DNA of 64,000 nt from CAVUBL01 sp963739795 (GTDB lineage: Bacteria > Acidobacteriota > Thermoanaerobaculia > Multivoradales > DATKCC01): positions 62,001 through 126,000 of the forward strand of contig CAVUBL010000015.1 of the NCBI GenBank assembly GCA_963739795.1. The letters run 5' to 3'. Under the pieces are notes generated by a model. That model made no database searches. It worked only from the letters and a program-made list of their open reading frames with translations, and had not been told where the DNA came from. The translations under genes and the position numbers were made by a program. Below are positions 7,950-18,200 of this stretch, one piece after another. Position 1 is the first letter of the stretch. The number at the start of each line of letters is the position of its first letter.

Positions 7950-9130
7950 GCGACGCTCCTCTCCGATCGGGTCCCTGATCGGGTCGTGCCGGTCCCCGAC
8001 CTGGTCAGACCACCCGCCAGGGGAACCGAGATCTCCGAGCCGCCGGCGCCGGGCGTGCCGAGCCAGGAGGTCCAGCCCAGGCGGGCGCCGCCGGCGACGC
8101 CGAGGCGGGGGGTCGAGACCGTGGCGGCGGGACCGCCCGCCCCGGCACCCTTCAGCCGTAGCGACCAGCCGAGTCGGGTGTCGCCGGCCCGCCCCAAGCG
8201 GAGCTCGGGAACCGCTCCGGGCCGGCAGACGAGGCGCAGGCGGTGCTCCAGGTGGTCGTCGACGTAGAAGCGGACCAGCCCCGAGAGCGCCCGGTAGCCG
8301 TCGCCGGTGGGCAGGAAGTCGAAGAGCTGGGCCGCGTCCAGGGGCCCGAGGCGGACCTCGAAGCCCGCGCTCTGGTCCCAGACCCGCCGGCCCAGGACCA
8401 CCTCGCGGCCCAGCCCCTGGTTGCGGCCGGCCGCGCCGGCGCCCAGACGGGTCCAGTCTTCCTCCGCGAGGTCGAGCCAGCGACCCTGGAACGGGACCAC
8501 CTCGGCCGCGACGCCGAAGGTCTCCTGGAGGAGCACTTCCAGGCCCCGCATGCTCCGCGAGCGCGCCATGAACAGGCCGGTGAAGGGCAGGAGGCTGCGG
8601 TCCGGCACCTCCAGGCGGCCCCGCAGCGGCGGGATTCCGAGGCCCAGGAAGGCGAACAGGCAGCTCGCGACCCGTCCGGCGTCCGGCGACCGGCGGTCCA
8701 GCGACGGGCGGTACTTCTTCCGCGCCCGGTAGAGGAGCGAGAGCAGGCGGTGGTTGAACAGGTCCAGGAAGTCGCGCAGCGCCGCGTCCCGGTGGGCTAG
8801 GCGATCGAGGAGGGTCTCCGTGACGCTCGTCGGCAGGGGGCCCAGGGCACCTGCCAGGCCCATGACGTTGACCGTCATACGCGCCGGCTCCTCCCCTTCC
8901 GGCGGGCGGATCCCATCCACCTCGGTGGCCGGGAAGTCTAGACCCACCCGGGAGGAGAAGCGGACCACCTCGCGCTCCGGCTCGATGCCCTCGCCCGGGG
9001 GCACCCGGTCGGGGTAGAGGATCTCCAGCAGGTGAACCGCCTGGAAGAACCCGAACCGGTAGCCCTCGTCGAAGAGGGCCTCCCTCACAGGAGCGATCTT
9101 GCGCCAGCCATAGGGGGCCACCGCTTCCAC
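7946..9130 (-). CDS. tssG: T6SS baseplate protein TssG
   Basis: Baseplate wedge component (ImpH/VasB family), 394 residues, which joins TssE, TssF and TssK under the sheath. Family features include the N-terminal FGFFQAVHLLE motif, which lies within YRFGFFQAVHLLEILYP, the segment PARMTVNVMGLAGALGPLP near residue 85, and FRSRL-like blocks in the middle. GTG start preceded directly by AAGGAG. The 5' end lies inside tssF (46-nt overlap in another frame) and the stop overlaps clpV, so the three are expected to be made together. The last 80 residues are Gly/Ala-rich and less conserved. Confidence 0.93.
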   Translation of the reverse strand: MEAVAPYGWRKIAPVREALFDEGYRFGFFQAVHLLEILYPDRVPPGEGIEPEREVVRFSSRVGLDFPATEVDGIRPPEGEEPARMTVNVMGLAGALGPLPTSVTETLLDRLAHRDAALRDFLDLFNHRLLSLLYRARKKYRPSLDRRSPDAGRVASCLFAFLGLGIPPLRGRLEVPDRSLLPFTGLFMARSRSMRGLEVLLQETFGVAAEVVPFQGRWLDLAEEDWTRLGAGAAGRNQGLGREVVLGRRVWDQSAGFEVRLGPLDAAQLFDFLPTGDGYRALSGLVRFYVDDHLEHRLRLVCRPGAVPELRLGRAGDTRLGWSLRLKGAGAGGPAATVSTPRLGVAGGARLGWTSWLGTPGAGGSEISVPLAGGLTRSGTGTTRSGTRSERSVA

Positions 9131-10914
9131 TCTCCTTCCCGCTGCAAGCTCTCGATGCGGAGCTGGGTGAACGAGTTGGTCGGGGCGTAGAGCGCCAGGA
9201 AGCGGTTCAGGACCGCCGCCAGGAGGAAGGCGCTGGTACCCACGTACAGGCTCTCGTCGAAGGTCACGGTGACCTCGGTGCCGCGGCAGAATCCGCGCCA
9301 GGCATCCGTGCCCAGGCGGCGCACGACCTCGCGCCGGTCAAGCCCCCGGATGCCCAGGATCTGCTGGCGCGCCGCCGGGGAGTCGGAGAGGCAGTAGATG
9401 CGCAGGATCTCGCGCAGGGCGTCGAGGCTCTCGTCCCCGTAGCCGAGGGAGAGGTAGGACAGGGACAGGTGGGAGACCAGGCGCCAGAGGGTCTGGCCGC
9501 CGAGGGGGGGCGTCACCTGGGGGGTCGGCTTGCGCAGGCAGACCACCCGGGCGGCGGGGATCATCTCGTCGCTCTGGAGCTCGGCACCCGCCGGGAGCTG
9601 CTCGGCCAGGGCCCGGTTGGTGCACAGGGTGTGGGCGTAGACCGTCTCTGCGGGCGGCACGCCGAGCTTGAAGTCGAGGTCGAGGAACGACAGGAGCATC
9701 TCGGTGCCCACCAGGTCGTGGTACAGCGAGGGTACGCGCCGGGCGTGCCAGAACGCCTTCTGCCCCTGGCGCTCCATGGCGTGGTGAAAGTCGTAGAAGG
9801 ACGCCAGGTCCCGGGTCGAGTCCGCCGGGTCGGTGGAGCCCGAGACCGACAGGATCGAGTGGACTTCGGTGGTCTTCTCCCTTCGCCGATCGGCCACCAG
9901 GCGGTACTCGTGGCGCCGCTGGTCGATCCGGATCGGCTCGCTGGTGCGCTGGAAGAGGTTGACCATCGGCGTGCAGCCGAGGGCGAAGGTCTCCCGCGAA
10001 ACCGTGAGACGGGGGCGGGGGTGCTCGCGCAACAGGAAGAGGATCGTCAGCTCGTCCCGGGCGCCGTTCCCCTCGAGGCCCACGACGTCGAAGAAGTGGA
10101 ACTTCTGGGGAAAGGCGAAGTACTCCTGGACCAGGCGGTAGGCCGGCTGGGCGCGGCGCGGGTAGGGCAGGAGCTCCTCGTCGTCGGCGAACCCCACCGG
10201 CTGGACGGCCCGAGGGTGGAGCCGGCGGAGCGGCGCGCTCGCGGTGGCCGAGTCCGCGCCGGCGTCGGGCAGCAGGACGACCTCCGCAAGGCCGTTGAAC
10301 AACAGCTCGTAGAGGGTGTCGACCAGCACCTGGTCGCCCGAGAGATAGAAACGCAGGCGGTCGAGCTCGAGCTCGGCGAGGGGGACGGTCCGGCGCTCGA
10401 GGTTCAGGGCGAGCACGGTGGCCACGTCGGCCTCGCGGTCGAGGAAGTCGTAGTGGTCGGGGGACTCGAAGCCCGCCGACGCGACGGCGATGGGCCAGAG
10501 CGTGACCGGATAGCAGGTGCGGAAGCGGCAGATGGCACCGCCCTCGGCGTGGACGAACAGAGGCGTGTGGCGCGGGACCTCGTAGCCCGAGGTCAGCTTG
10601 CCCCGCTTCGGGTCCAGGTCGAACCGGGCCACGCTCATGGAGGGCAGTGGCGTGACCAGGTGGGGATAGAGGATGCCCAGGAGCTCGGCGGCGATCTCGG
10701 GGAAGTCGTTGTCCAGGTCCCGCTGGATGCGGGCGGCCAGGAAGGCGAAGCTCTCGATCAGGCGCTCGACGTGGGGGTCGCTCACCTGGTCGGCCTCGAG
10801 CTCGAGGCGGCCGGCGACCTTGGGGTAGTTGCGGGCGAAGCCCGCGCCCATGCGCCGCAGGTAGAGCAGCTCCTCCCAGTAGTAGCGGAGGAAGTCCTGG
10901 TCGTCGACTCTCAT
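9085..10914 (-). CDS. tssF: T6SS baseplate protein TssF
   Basis: Largest baseplate wedge subunit (ImpG/VasA family), 609 residues, the usual length. The N-terminus LRYYWEELLYLRRMGAGFA and the following DPHVERLIESFAFLAARIQ are strongly typical, as is the FDFHHAMERQG region in the middle. TssF and TssG form the wedge that interacts with TssE and recruits TssK. The start ATG overlaps the tssE stop (ATGA), and the 3' end overlaps tssG by 46 nt. Confidence 0.94.
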   Translation of the reverse strand: MRVDDQDFLRYYWEELLYLRRMGAGFARNYPKVAGRLELEADQVSDPHVERLIESFAFLAARIQRDLDNDFPEIAAELLGILYPHLVTPLPSMSVARFDLDPKRGKLTSGYEVPRHTPLFVHAEGGAICRFRTCYPVTLWPIAVASAGFESPDHYDFLDREADVATVLALNLERRTVPLAELELDRLRFYLSGDQVLVDTLYELLFNGLAEVVLLPDAGADSATASAPLRRLHPRAVQPVGFADDEELLPYPRRAQPAYRLVQEYFAFPQKFHFFDVVGLEGNGARDELTILFLLREHPRPRLTVSRETFALGCTPMVNLFQRTSEPIRIDQRRHEYRLVADRRREKTTEVHSILSVSGSTDPADSTRDLASFYDFHHAMERQGQKAFWHARRVPSLYHDLVGTEMLLSFLDLDFKLGVPPAETVYAHTLCTNRALAEQLPAGAELQSDEMIPAARVVCLRKPTPQVTPPLGGQTLWRLVSHLSLSYLSLGYGDESLDALREILRIYCLSDSPAARQQILGIRGLDRREVVRRLGTDAWRGFCRGTEVTVTFDESLYVGTSAFLLAAVLNRFLALYAPTNSFTQLRIESLQREGEWKRWPPMAGARSLL

Positions 10915-11387
10915 GCCTCGTCCCGGTCGGCGAGGTCCACGCCCGCCGCCCCGCCGTGGAGCGCCGTGTCGAAGGCCACCGACTCCGGGACGCCGTCGAT
11001 GATCAGCACCCCGTCGATCCGGGCGCGGAGGACCTCGCGCTCGCCCTCCCGCGGCTCGGCCACCGCCACGCGCACCTGCCCGAGGCGCGGCTCGTAAGCC
11101 TCGACCGCCTCGCGCAGCACAGAGGCCAGGCGCTCGCGGTCGAGGTAGCGCTCGGGTCCGAGGACCGTCAGGTCGGGCAGGCCGTACTCGACGACCGTCC
11201 GCTGGCGCCCCACGAGCTGGTCCGCCGGCAGGGGGCAGCGTGTGCTGAAGAGCTGCTCAAGCTCCCGGCGGACCGACTCGCGCAGACCGGCGCGGTCCAG
11301 GGTACGGAAGGGCCGAAGCTCCCTCCGCACCCCGGGCTCGCGGTCGATCAGGCGGTCGAACAAGGGGGCGGAAACCTCCTCACTCAA
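10911..11387 (-). CDS. tssE: T6SS baseplate protein TssE (gp25-like)
   Basis: Cytoplasmic gp25-like baseplate protein that nucleates sheath assembly; 158 residues. Conserved blocks are APLFDRLIDREP at the N-terminus, a central RRTVVEYGLPDL, and the gp25 segment AVEAYEPRLGQVRV. The best start is the TTG at 11387, read as MSEEVSAPLF; it overlaps the last 8 nt of hcp. The only other in-frame options would remove the conserved N-terminus. A TTG start without a well-spaced ribosome-binding site implies low, coupled translation, which fits its low copy number compared with Hcp. Confidence 0.88.
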   Translation of the reverse strand: MSEEVSAPLFDRLIDREPGVRRELRPFRTLDRAGLRESVRRELEQLFSTRCPLPADQLVGRQRTVVEYGLPDLTVLGPERYLDRERLASVLREAVEAYEPRLGQVRVAVAEPREGEREVLRARIDGVLIIDGVPESVAFDTALHGGAAGVDLADRDEA

Positions 11388-11886
11388 CCTTGCGGGTCTC
11401 CAGGTTGTGGGTGGCCGGCTTGTTGCCGCCGGCCGTCCCGTCGTCGCGCTTCTGCCCCATGTAGTTGTACTTGATGATCCCGTAGTCCAGGGAGACGTTC
11501 TCCACCGGGATGTCTCCGGGGCCGCCGGAGATCGAGTAGTTGGCGATGACCACGTCCTGCATCTCCACCTCCAGGTACTTGACCGGCTTGTTGTCGGTGG
11601 CGCCGTCGGCCCGGAAGCAGGTGAGGGTGACCTTCTTGAACTGCTTGCCGCTCCAGCACTGCTTGAGCATGGCGGCGGTGGCCCCGTCGAGGTACTTCGA
11701 GAAGCTGAGGTTCTGGTGGTTGGCCTGCTCCACCGTGCCCGAGCCAGCGGCCGAGCGGGTGGGCGAGGTGGGCTGGGAGAAGCCGTGGTTCCAGGAGAGG
11801 ACCTCGATCTCCTTCTCGTGCTCGGCGGCGGTGGTGCCCGCCTCGAGGTTCGGCTCCTCGAACTTGATGTACATGTTGGTGGCCAT
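11380..11886 (-). CDS. hcp: T6SS tube protein Hcp (TssD)
   Basis: Ring-forming protein that stacks into the inner tube of the T6SS; 168 residues. Typical Hcp signatures are MYIKFEEPNLEAG at the start, IEVLSWNHGFSQPTS (the extended-loop region), LSFSKYLDGATAAMLKQC, and VSLDYGIIKYNY near the C-terminus. Hcp hexamers also bind small effectors inside the ring, so its abundance matters; a GGAG lies upstream of the ATG. It is encoded within the operon between tssC (61 nt upstream) and tssE (overlapping). Confidence 0.96.
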   Translation of the reverse strand: MATNMYIKFEEPNLEAGTTAAEHEKEIEVLSWNHGFSQPTSPTRSAAGSGTVEQANHQNLSFSKYLDGATAAMLKQCWSGKQFKKVTLTCFRADGATDNKPVKYLEVEMQDVVIANYSISGGPGDIPVENVSLDYGIIKYNYMGQKRDDGTAGGNKPATHNLETRKVE

Positions 11887-11947
11887 AGGCTTCGATCTCC
11901 GTTTCGATCTCCGAAAGGGTTCGGATGGTTGTCGTCAGGTCGCCGGT

Positions 11948-13450
11948 TCAGGCCGCCGCCGGCGGCGGCAGCTCCGCCACGAGGCGGATCGAGGTGGTCA
12001 GCTCCTCGAGCTGGAAGTGGGGCCGCAGGAAGGCCACCGCCCGGTAGGCGCCCGGGTTCGCGGGCAGGTCGGTGACGTCGATGCGCGCCTCGCGGAGCGG
12101 GTACTGGGCCTTGAGCTCCTGGCCCGCGTCGTCGGTCGCCAGGACGTAGTTGTTGATCCACCGGTTGAGGTAGGTCGCCAGCGTCTCCTTGGTCTGGAAG
12201 CTCCCCACCTTGTCGCGGCAGATCACCTTCAGGTAGTGAGCGAAGCGCGAGGCCGCGAGGATGTACGGCAGCCGGGCCGAGATGCGCGCGTTGGCGTTGG
12301 CCTGGTCGGTGTCGTAGAGCTTCGGCTTCTGGGTCGTCTGGCCGCCGAAGAAGGCGGCGTAGTCGGTGCCCTTGCAGTGGCACAGGGCGACGAACCCCAG
12401 GCTGTCGAGCTCCTTCTCGCGGCGGTCGGTGATGGCGATCTCGGTGGGGCACTTGAGCGCCACGTCGCCCTCGTCGGTCTTGAAGGTGTGGGTCGGCAGG
12501 CCGGCGACCACGCCGCCGCCTTCGACGCCCCGGATCGCCGCGCACCACCCGTAGAGGGCGAAGGCGTTGGTGATCCGCTGGGTCATGGCGTAGGCCGCGT
12601 TGCCCCACAGGTACCTCCTGTGGTCCCTGCCGTCGGTGTCCTCGGCCAGATTGAACTCCTCCACCGGGAGGGTCTCGGGCCCGTAGGGCAGGCGCAGGAG
12701 GATGTGGGGCAAGACCAGGGTGACGTAGCGCGAGTCCTCGGTGTCGCGGAAGGAGCGCCACTTGATGAGCTCGGTCGACTCGAAGCCCTTGGCCAGGTCG
12801 CGGGGGTTGGCCAGCTCGGTGTAGCTGTCCATGTCGAACAGGCGCGCGCTCGCCGCCGCGATGAACGGGGCGTGGGCGGCGGCGGCGACGTTCGAGAGCT
12901 TCTCGAGCAGCGCCATGTCCTGGGGATGGCGGCCGAACTCGAAGTCGCCCATGAGCAGGCTGTAGGGGTTGCCGCCGAAGGTGCCGTACTCCTCTTCGTA
13001 GACCTTCTTGAAGAGGTTCGACTGGTCGAACTCCGAGGCGCCCTCGAGGTCCTTGAGGAGCTCCTTCTTGCTCACGCACAGGAGCCGGAGCTTGAGGCGC
13101 GTCGAGGTCTCGGTGTTCATCACCAGGTAGTTGAGGCCCCGCCACGACGCCTCCAGGCTCTGGAAGTCCTCGTGGTGGAGGATCTCGTTGAGCTGGTTGG
13201 AGAGCAGCTCGTCGATCTGCGCGATCTGGGACTCGATCATGGCGACGGTGTTGTTGCTCACCGCCATGCCTTCGTCCATGATCTGGTGGACGAACTCCCC
13301 CACCAGGTCCTTGGCCCGCTCGGTCTGGCTCTCCTCGCGGGCGAGCTTGCCCTTCTGCAGGATCGCGTCGAGAATCGACAGCTCCTCGCCGGCGGTCGCC
13401 TCGGCTTCCTTCTTTGCGGCGGGGGCCTTCTTCTTCGCGTCGTCAGCCAT
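11948..13450 (-). CDS. tssC: T6SS sheath large subunit TssC (VipB)
   Basis: Large subunit of the contractile sheath, 500 residues. The N-terminal Lys/Ala-rich stretch is followed by highly conserved sheath blocks: LEASWRGLNYLVMNTET, FGGNPYSLLMGDFEF, and RLPYGPETLPVEEFNL with LWGNAAYAMTQRI. TssB and TssC form the cog-wheel sheath around the Hcp tube and contract to drive the spike outward. The start overlaps tssB by 8 nt, ensuring stoichiometric synthesis. Confidence 0.96.
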   Translation of the reverse strand: MADDAKKKAPAAKKEAEATAGEELSILDAILQKGKLAREESQTERAKDLVGEFVHQIMDEGMAVSNNTVAMIESQIAQIDELLSNQLNEILHHEDFQSLEASWRGLNYLVMNTETSTRLKLRLLCVSKKELLKDLEGASEFDQSNLFKKVYEEEYGTFGGNPYSLLMGDFEFGRHPQDMALLEKLSNVAAAAHAPFIAAASARLFDMDSYTELANPRDLAKGFESTELIKWRSFRDTEDSRYVTLVLPHILLRLPYGPETLPVEEFNLAEDTDGRDHRRYLWGNAAYAMTQRITNAFALYGWCAAIRGVEGGGVVAGLPTHTFKTDEGDVALKCPTEIAITDRREKELDSLGFVALCHCKGTDYAAFFGGQTTQKPKLYDTDQANANARISARLPYILAASRFAHYLKVICRDKVGSFQTKETLATYLNRWINNYVLATDDAGQELKAQYPLREARIDVTDLPANPGAYRAVAFLRPHFQLEELTTSIRLVAELPPPAAA

Positions 13451-13982
13451 TGTCCTTGCCTCCGTCCTCTTCGGCCTTCGCGGTCAGCTTCTTGAGCTCT
13501 TCCTGCTTCTCGGTGTTGGCGGCCACCTGCTGGAGCAGCGCGTCCAGGTCGTCGTTGCCGTCGAGCTTGGCCAGCAGGTCGATGAGGCGCTGGCGGGCGT
13601 CGGCGAGCTTGCGCAGCGGCTCGATCTGCTGGACCAGCTTGCCAGGATGGAAGTCGTCCATGGTGTTGAATTTGAGCTCGACGTTGAGCTGGCTGCCCTC
13701 GCTCTCGTCCTCCGTCTCCTCGAGGCGGTTGGGCACCTGGAAGGCGAGCCGGGGGGTGAGAGAGGCCAGGACCTGGTTGAAGTTGTCCCGGTCGATCTCG
13801 ACGAACTTGCGGTCTTTGAGGACCGGCATCGGCTCCTCGGGCTTGCCGGCCAGGTCGGCCAGAATGCCCACCACGAGCGGCAGCTCCTTCATCTGGATGG
13901 CGTCGCCGATCTCCACGTCGTAGGTGATCTGGACGCGCGGAGGCCGGATGCGGCTCAGCTTGTGCTGCGTGCTTTCGGACAC
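13443..13982 (-). CDS. tssB: T6SS sheath small subunit TssB (VipA)
   Basis: Small sheath subunit, 179 residues. The conserved N-terminus reads SESTQHKLSRIRPPRVQITY, and the LPLVVGILADLAG and FNTMDDFHPGKLVQQ blocks follow. The start is GTG at 13982, chosen because AAGGAGG stands 5 nt upstream; the same frame stays open further upstream but that extension has no homology character. The C-terminal helix carries the region ClpV recognises in other systems. Coupled to tssC by an 8-nt overlap; 79 nt separate it from tssA. Confidence 0.95.
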   Translation of the reverse strand: MSESTQHKLSRIRPPRVQITYDVEIGDAIQMKELPLVVGILADLAGKPEEPMPVLKDRKFVEIDRDNFNQVLASLTPRLAFQVPNRLEETEDESEGSQLNVELKFNTMDDFHPGKLVQQIEPLRKLADARQRLIDLLAKLDGNDDLDALLQQVAANTEKQEELKKLTAKAEEDGGKDNG

Positions 13983-13987
13983 GAATA

Positions 13988-13994
13988 CCTCCTT
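13988..13994 (-). promoter_or_regulatory. Ribosome-binding site that fixes the tssB start
   Basis: On the minus strand this reads AAGGAGG, 5 nt before GTG at 13982. It is one of the strongest ribosome-binding sites in the operon and decides against the longer upstream reading. Confidence 0.8.
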
Positions 13995-14061
13995 GTCAGT
14001 CGGTGTCTCGAGAATTTGGTAGCGCCCGGCCCTTCCGGGGCTCCGTGGGGGGGTGAACCGT

Positions 14062-15231
14062 TCACGCCTCGTCCCCCCCGCGGATTCCCAGGAGGCGGAA
14101 CACGGTCTTCGGATCGGCAATGGCGAACAGCTCGTCGTAGAGCTCCGCGAGGCTCAGGCCGCCCCAGGAGACGGCCCGCCGCACGACGTACGGCACCGGG
14201 CTGTGGGGCTCGACCCGGAGGAGGAAGTCGGCGGCCTGGCTCAGGGCGCGGTAAGCCTCGTCCCGGCTCGTGATCCGGCACGGGCCGGCGAAGCGCGGCT
14301 CCGGCGCCGCGCCGGGAGCGGCGGAGGGCTCGTCGCCCTCGGCCCCGGAGGGCTCCGGAGCCGGAGCCGAATCCGGCGCCACGCTGGCCGCCGCGGCCGG
14401 CTCGCCCCGCTCGGCGGCGATTCGGCGGGCGAAGCGCCCGATGGACTCCAGGGTGTCGCGGGTGGCGGTGAAGCCGGGGGCCTCGTCTCCGGCCTGGGCA
14501 GCGAGGGCCGCCTCCAGGGCGCCCAGGGCCGCCAGGGCGGTCACGGTGTCGGCGGCCAGGCCGGCGTAGAAGGCGGCCGGGGTCAGGCCGACTCCGGCCA
14601 GGAAGTCGGCCCGGGTCACCCCGCCCTCGGAGCTCGCCGCGTCCGGCTGGTTCTTGGCGAGGTTTTCCACGTAGAGGGCGTACTTCCAGTCCGCCCAGGT
14701 GCGGTTCGGGACGTCCTCGGCGCCGGGGCGGCTGAGGGCGAGCCGGGCGAGCCCCTCGGGCAGGGCGGCGTCGAGCCAGGCGACGGGCGCGAGGCGCTCG
14801 GGGACGGCGAAGGGCGGGGCCTCCTCCTCCTCGTCCGGCCGGGGGTGGAGGTCGGCGCCGAAGCGCTCGACCAGGGCCGCGACGACCTCCAGGCCTCGGG
14901 CGAGGCCCGGGAGACCGTCGGCGTGGAGCCAGGCATCGGTGAGCCAGACGGCGATCTGGAGATCCTTGCTGCGCTCGGAGAGGGCCGCGATGCACTCGGC
15001 GGCGACGCCGGGCCAGTCGGCCCGCTTGAGCTCGCGCTGCCAGACCCCTTGCGGGAGGGTGGGGTCGTCCTCCCTCCGGAGCTCCTTGATGCGGTCGTAG
15101 ACCGGGTCGTAGCGCAGGGCCTCGCCCGCCGGGTCGTCGGCGGAGAGCGGCTCGAGGAGGCGCCCGAGCGCCGGCAGATTCGCGCCGGCGGAAGTCTCGG
15201 ACGCGGCGGGGGGCGGAGCGGTGGAGGTCAC
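14062..15231 (-). CDS. tssA: T6SS cap protein TssA
   Basis: 389-residue TssA (ImpA family), which helps prime baseplate and sheath polymerisation. The N-terminal ImpA domain (about 15-160) is clear: PLSADDPAGEALRYDPVYDRI, RADWPGVAAECIAALSERSKDL, then TDAWLHADGLPGLARGLEV. An Ala/Pro-rich linker (about 295-330) leads to a short C-terminal domain ending PYVVRRAVSWGGLSLAELY and FRLLGIRGGDEA, the form found in shorter TssA proteins. It starts with GTG overlapping the tssM stop (GTGA). Confidence 0.92.
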   Translation of the reverse strand: MTSTAPPPAASETSAGANLPALGRLLEPLSADDPAGEALRYDPVYDRIKELRREDDPTLPQGVWQRELKRADWPGVAAECIAALSERSKDLQIAVWLTDAWLHADGLPGLARGLEVVAALVERFGADLHPRPDEEEEAPPFAVPERLAPVAWLDAALPEGLARLALSRPGAEDVPNRTWADWKYALYVENLAKNQPDAASSEGGVTRADFLAGVGLTPAAFYAGLAADTVTALAALGALEAALAAQAGDEAPGFTATRDTLESIGRFARRIAAERGEPAAAASVAPDSAPAPEPSGAEGDEPSAAPGAAPEPRFAGPCRITSRDEAYRALSQAADFLLRVEPHSPVPYVVRRAVSWGGLSLAELYDELFAIADPKTVFRLLGIRGGDEA

Positions 15232-18200
15232 GAGAGCCTTCCCTTCGGCCGGTCCACCGCCGGGGCCCGGTCGGGGAAGCGCGGCAGCGTGAGGGTGTCG
15301 CTCGAGTCGGGAGCGAGGACCGACAGGCGCACGAAGACCTGGGTGGGCTCGTTGTCCGGCAGGTCCTGGGCGACCCGTTTCGTGGTGATCGCCAGCTCCA
15401 AGGTCTGAGGCTCGAGGTCCGTGAAGGCCGCCACCTTCGAAGGCCTGGCGCGGAGGACCACGAGGGCCGAGAGGAGCGACCAGCGGTTGGCGAACCGGTA
15501 GGTGACCGTGCGCCCGTCCACGGAGGTCCAGGGCCCCGCGGCGGGGTCCGCCGACGCCACCGGCCGGCGCGGGGCGTCGGAAGCCCAGCGCACGGTCAGG
15601 ACGACCCGCTGGTCCGGCCCCCAGCGCAGGCGCTTCGCCTCGTCCCGGTTGGTGAACCGCTGGTTGCCCACCTGCAGGGCCCAGTCGATGATCTGGTAGC
15701 CGCCCACCTCGTGGTCCCGGTTGACCCGGAAATCGGCTTCGACATCGTAGAGGGGCGCCTTCTGCGGGGTCTTGGCGTCCAGGAACGGGGCGAAAAAGGC
15801 CCGCACCCGACGGACCTGGTCGAGGAAGTCGAGGACGTCCCTGGGCAGGGCCGGGGCGCCGGACGGCCCCTCGGCAGAAGCCGCCGTCTTGAACAGGCCG
15901 GCGCTGCGGTCGAAGAGCTGGAAGAAGGCCGCCACGTCCTCCGGCGCCGCTTCGGACTCGAAGCCCGCCTCCGGGCTGGCGGCGAAGGGGAAGCGGCCGG
16001 CCAGACGGCGGTTGAACAGGTCCGCCAGGGCATCGTAGTGCTCCCGGGCCCGCTGGGCGGTGAGGGCCCAGCAGCGGCTCCGGAGCTCCGTGCTGAGCTG
16101 CCGGCGCCGTCCCGCAAAGTAGTCCTCGGGAGTGCCGGAGACCTGGCCGGCGGTCAGGACGGGGAAGCAGTCGTCGAGCCCGAAGCTCACCAGGTCCTTG
16201 CCGATGAAGGTCTCGAGCTCGCCCACCGAGTTGCCCGGCTTCTTGCCCTCGTTGTCCGCCAGAGCGCCCAGGATGCCTTCCCACTTCTGGTAGAGGGAGC
16301 GGTAGACCGGATCGTCCGCGACCCCGTTCTGGCCGAGCCAGCTCACCACCGGAGCGGCGTACTGCTTGGCCAGACCCTCGACCTGGCGACGCTGGACCTG
16401 GAGATAGGTCTCCAGGTCGTTCGGGCTGGTGACGTCGAAGGCGGGCAGCGCCACCGGGGCCGAGCCGTCCCACCAGCCGAATCCGCCCTGGCGGGGCGTG
16501 TAGGGGCTGCGGGCCTGGAGCAGGCGGTCGACCTCGGCGAGGAGCCGTCCCCCTTGCGCCACCACCAGGTCGGAGAGGTCCTGGCGGTCGCGCCAGAGGT
16601 CGAGGCGGTGGAGCAGCCCGATCAGCCGCGTGAGGGGCTCGGCCGCCGCCTGGAAGGCCGCCACGTCATCGCGCAGGTGGCGTTCGAGGACCACCGGGGA
16701 GGCGTTCTCGGGGACGGCCTCGACGCTCTCGGCCTGGACCACCTGGGAGATCACGTTGCGCCCCAGGCGCCGCCGGGCGACGCCGTCGAGGGTGGGTCGG
16801 ACCTCCGCCGGGAAACGCGGCAGGGTGGTCTCCAGGAACCGCTGGTAGGAGTCCTCCAGGCCGGCCGCCTGGCGCAGCCGCTCCACGTCCCAGGCCACGC
16901 GGGTGCCCGCGGGGATGTCGGGAGAGATCCGGTCGCCGGCGGCGGCCTGGCGGTCGAATTCCTGGCCGAGGGAGTGGGAGAGGGTGGTCTCGAACAGCAG
17001 GAGGTCCGGCGACAGGCGCGGCTCGACCTTGCCCATGTCGACCTCGAGCAGGGTGTCGGTGAGCCGGCTCCGCGAGTTGGAGAGGCGCCGCCGGAGATCG
17101 ATCCAGTCCGCCTCGGTGTGGCGCCGGAGGCAGTCGGCCACGTCCTGGCCCAGCAGGTTGGACTTGGCCGTGTCGACGAGGAGGGTGCGGTAGGAGGGGC
17201 CGAGGTCGAACTCCGGCCGGAACGCCCAGGCGAGCTCGGGCTGGCTGAGGAGGTCTTCCAGGTGGTGGATGCGCTGGAGCAGGGTGTCCACGGAATCCGA
17301 CCCCTGGTCGCCGACCCAACGCTCGCCGGCGAGGCCGTCGAGTCCCTGGGAGACCTCTCCCAGGGTGGCGGTGAGCGCGCTCGAGGAGAACACCTGCTGG
17401 TTGAAGTCGGCGGTCAGGACCTCCGCCCGCTGGACGGCGCCCTGGCGGAAGGGCGAGGCGTCGAACCGGGCGCGGCGGGCCCGGCTCTGGGCCTCGCGGT
17501 AGATGCCGGCGTGATCGTAGAAGGTCTGGGGGAGCTTGATCTCGAAGGCGTACTCGGCCACCTTCGCCAGGTCGCCCAGGTCGCTCGAGTCCCCCAGCCG
17601 GTTGTAGGTCGCGCCGACGTCCTCGAGCTGGAGGACCTTGGTCACCCAGGCGCGGAGAGCCTGGAACTCCACCGACTGGTCGGGCGCCGTCGCGGGGGCG
17701 GTCAGGTCCGCGGCGGTGACGTTTCCGCACGGCCCCGGGCCGCTGTCCTCCTCCGCCTGCGCCAGGGTGACGCCGGTGCGGCCGTCGAGGACCGCCGGCA
17801 GGCCGGTCTTGACCGGCGCGCCCAGACACTGGGGCACCGCCTCGCAGGCGGGGGCCGGGAGCGAGGCGGCCAGCAGCTCGGCCCGGTGGTCGAGCTCGAG
17901 CCGGAGGGCCTTGAAGACCACCTCCTGGAAGGCCCTCACCAGCGCCGACTCGAGCCGCGAGTTGAACGGGCTGAACCAGGAGCTGGGCAGGAAGACCGAG
18001 CCGAATCGATCGATGTCGATGGCGCCCATGGAAGAGAAGAGGTGCTCGGCCCAGTCCCGGGCCTGAGCCCTCTCCAGAGGCTTGCCGGGATTGCGTAGCT
18101 GCTCCAGGCGCGCCTGGCGGACATGCTCGGACACCGCGGCCAGCGCCGGCTCGAGGGTCCCCTCGCTGTGGGCGAGGCGGACCTCGGCCCACCACGTCCC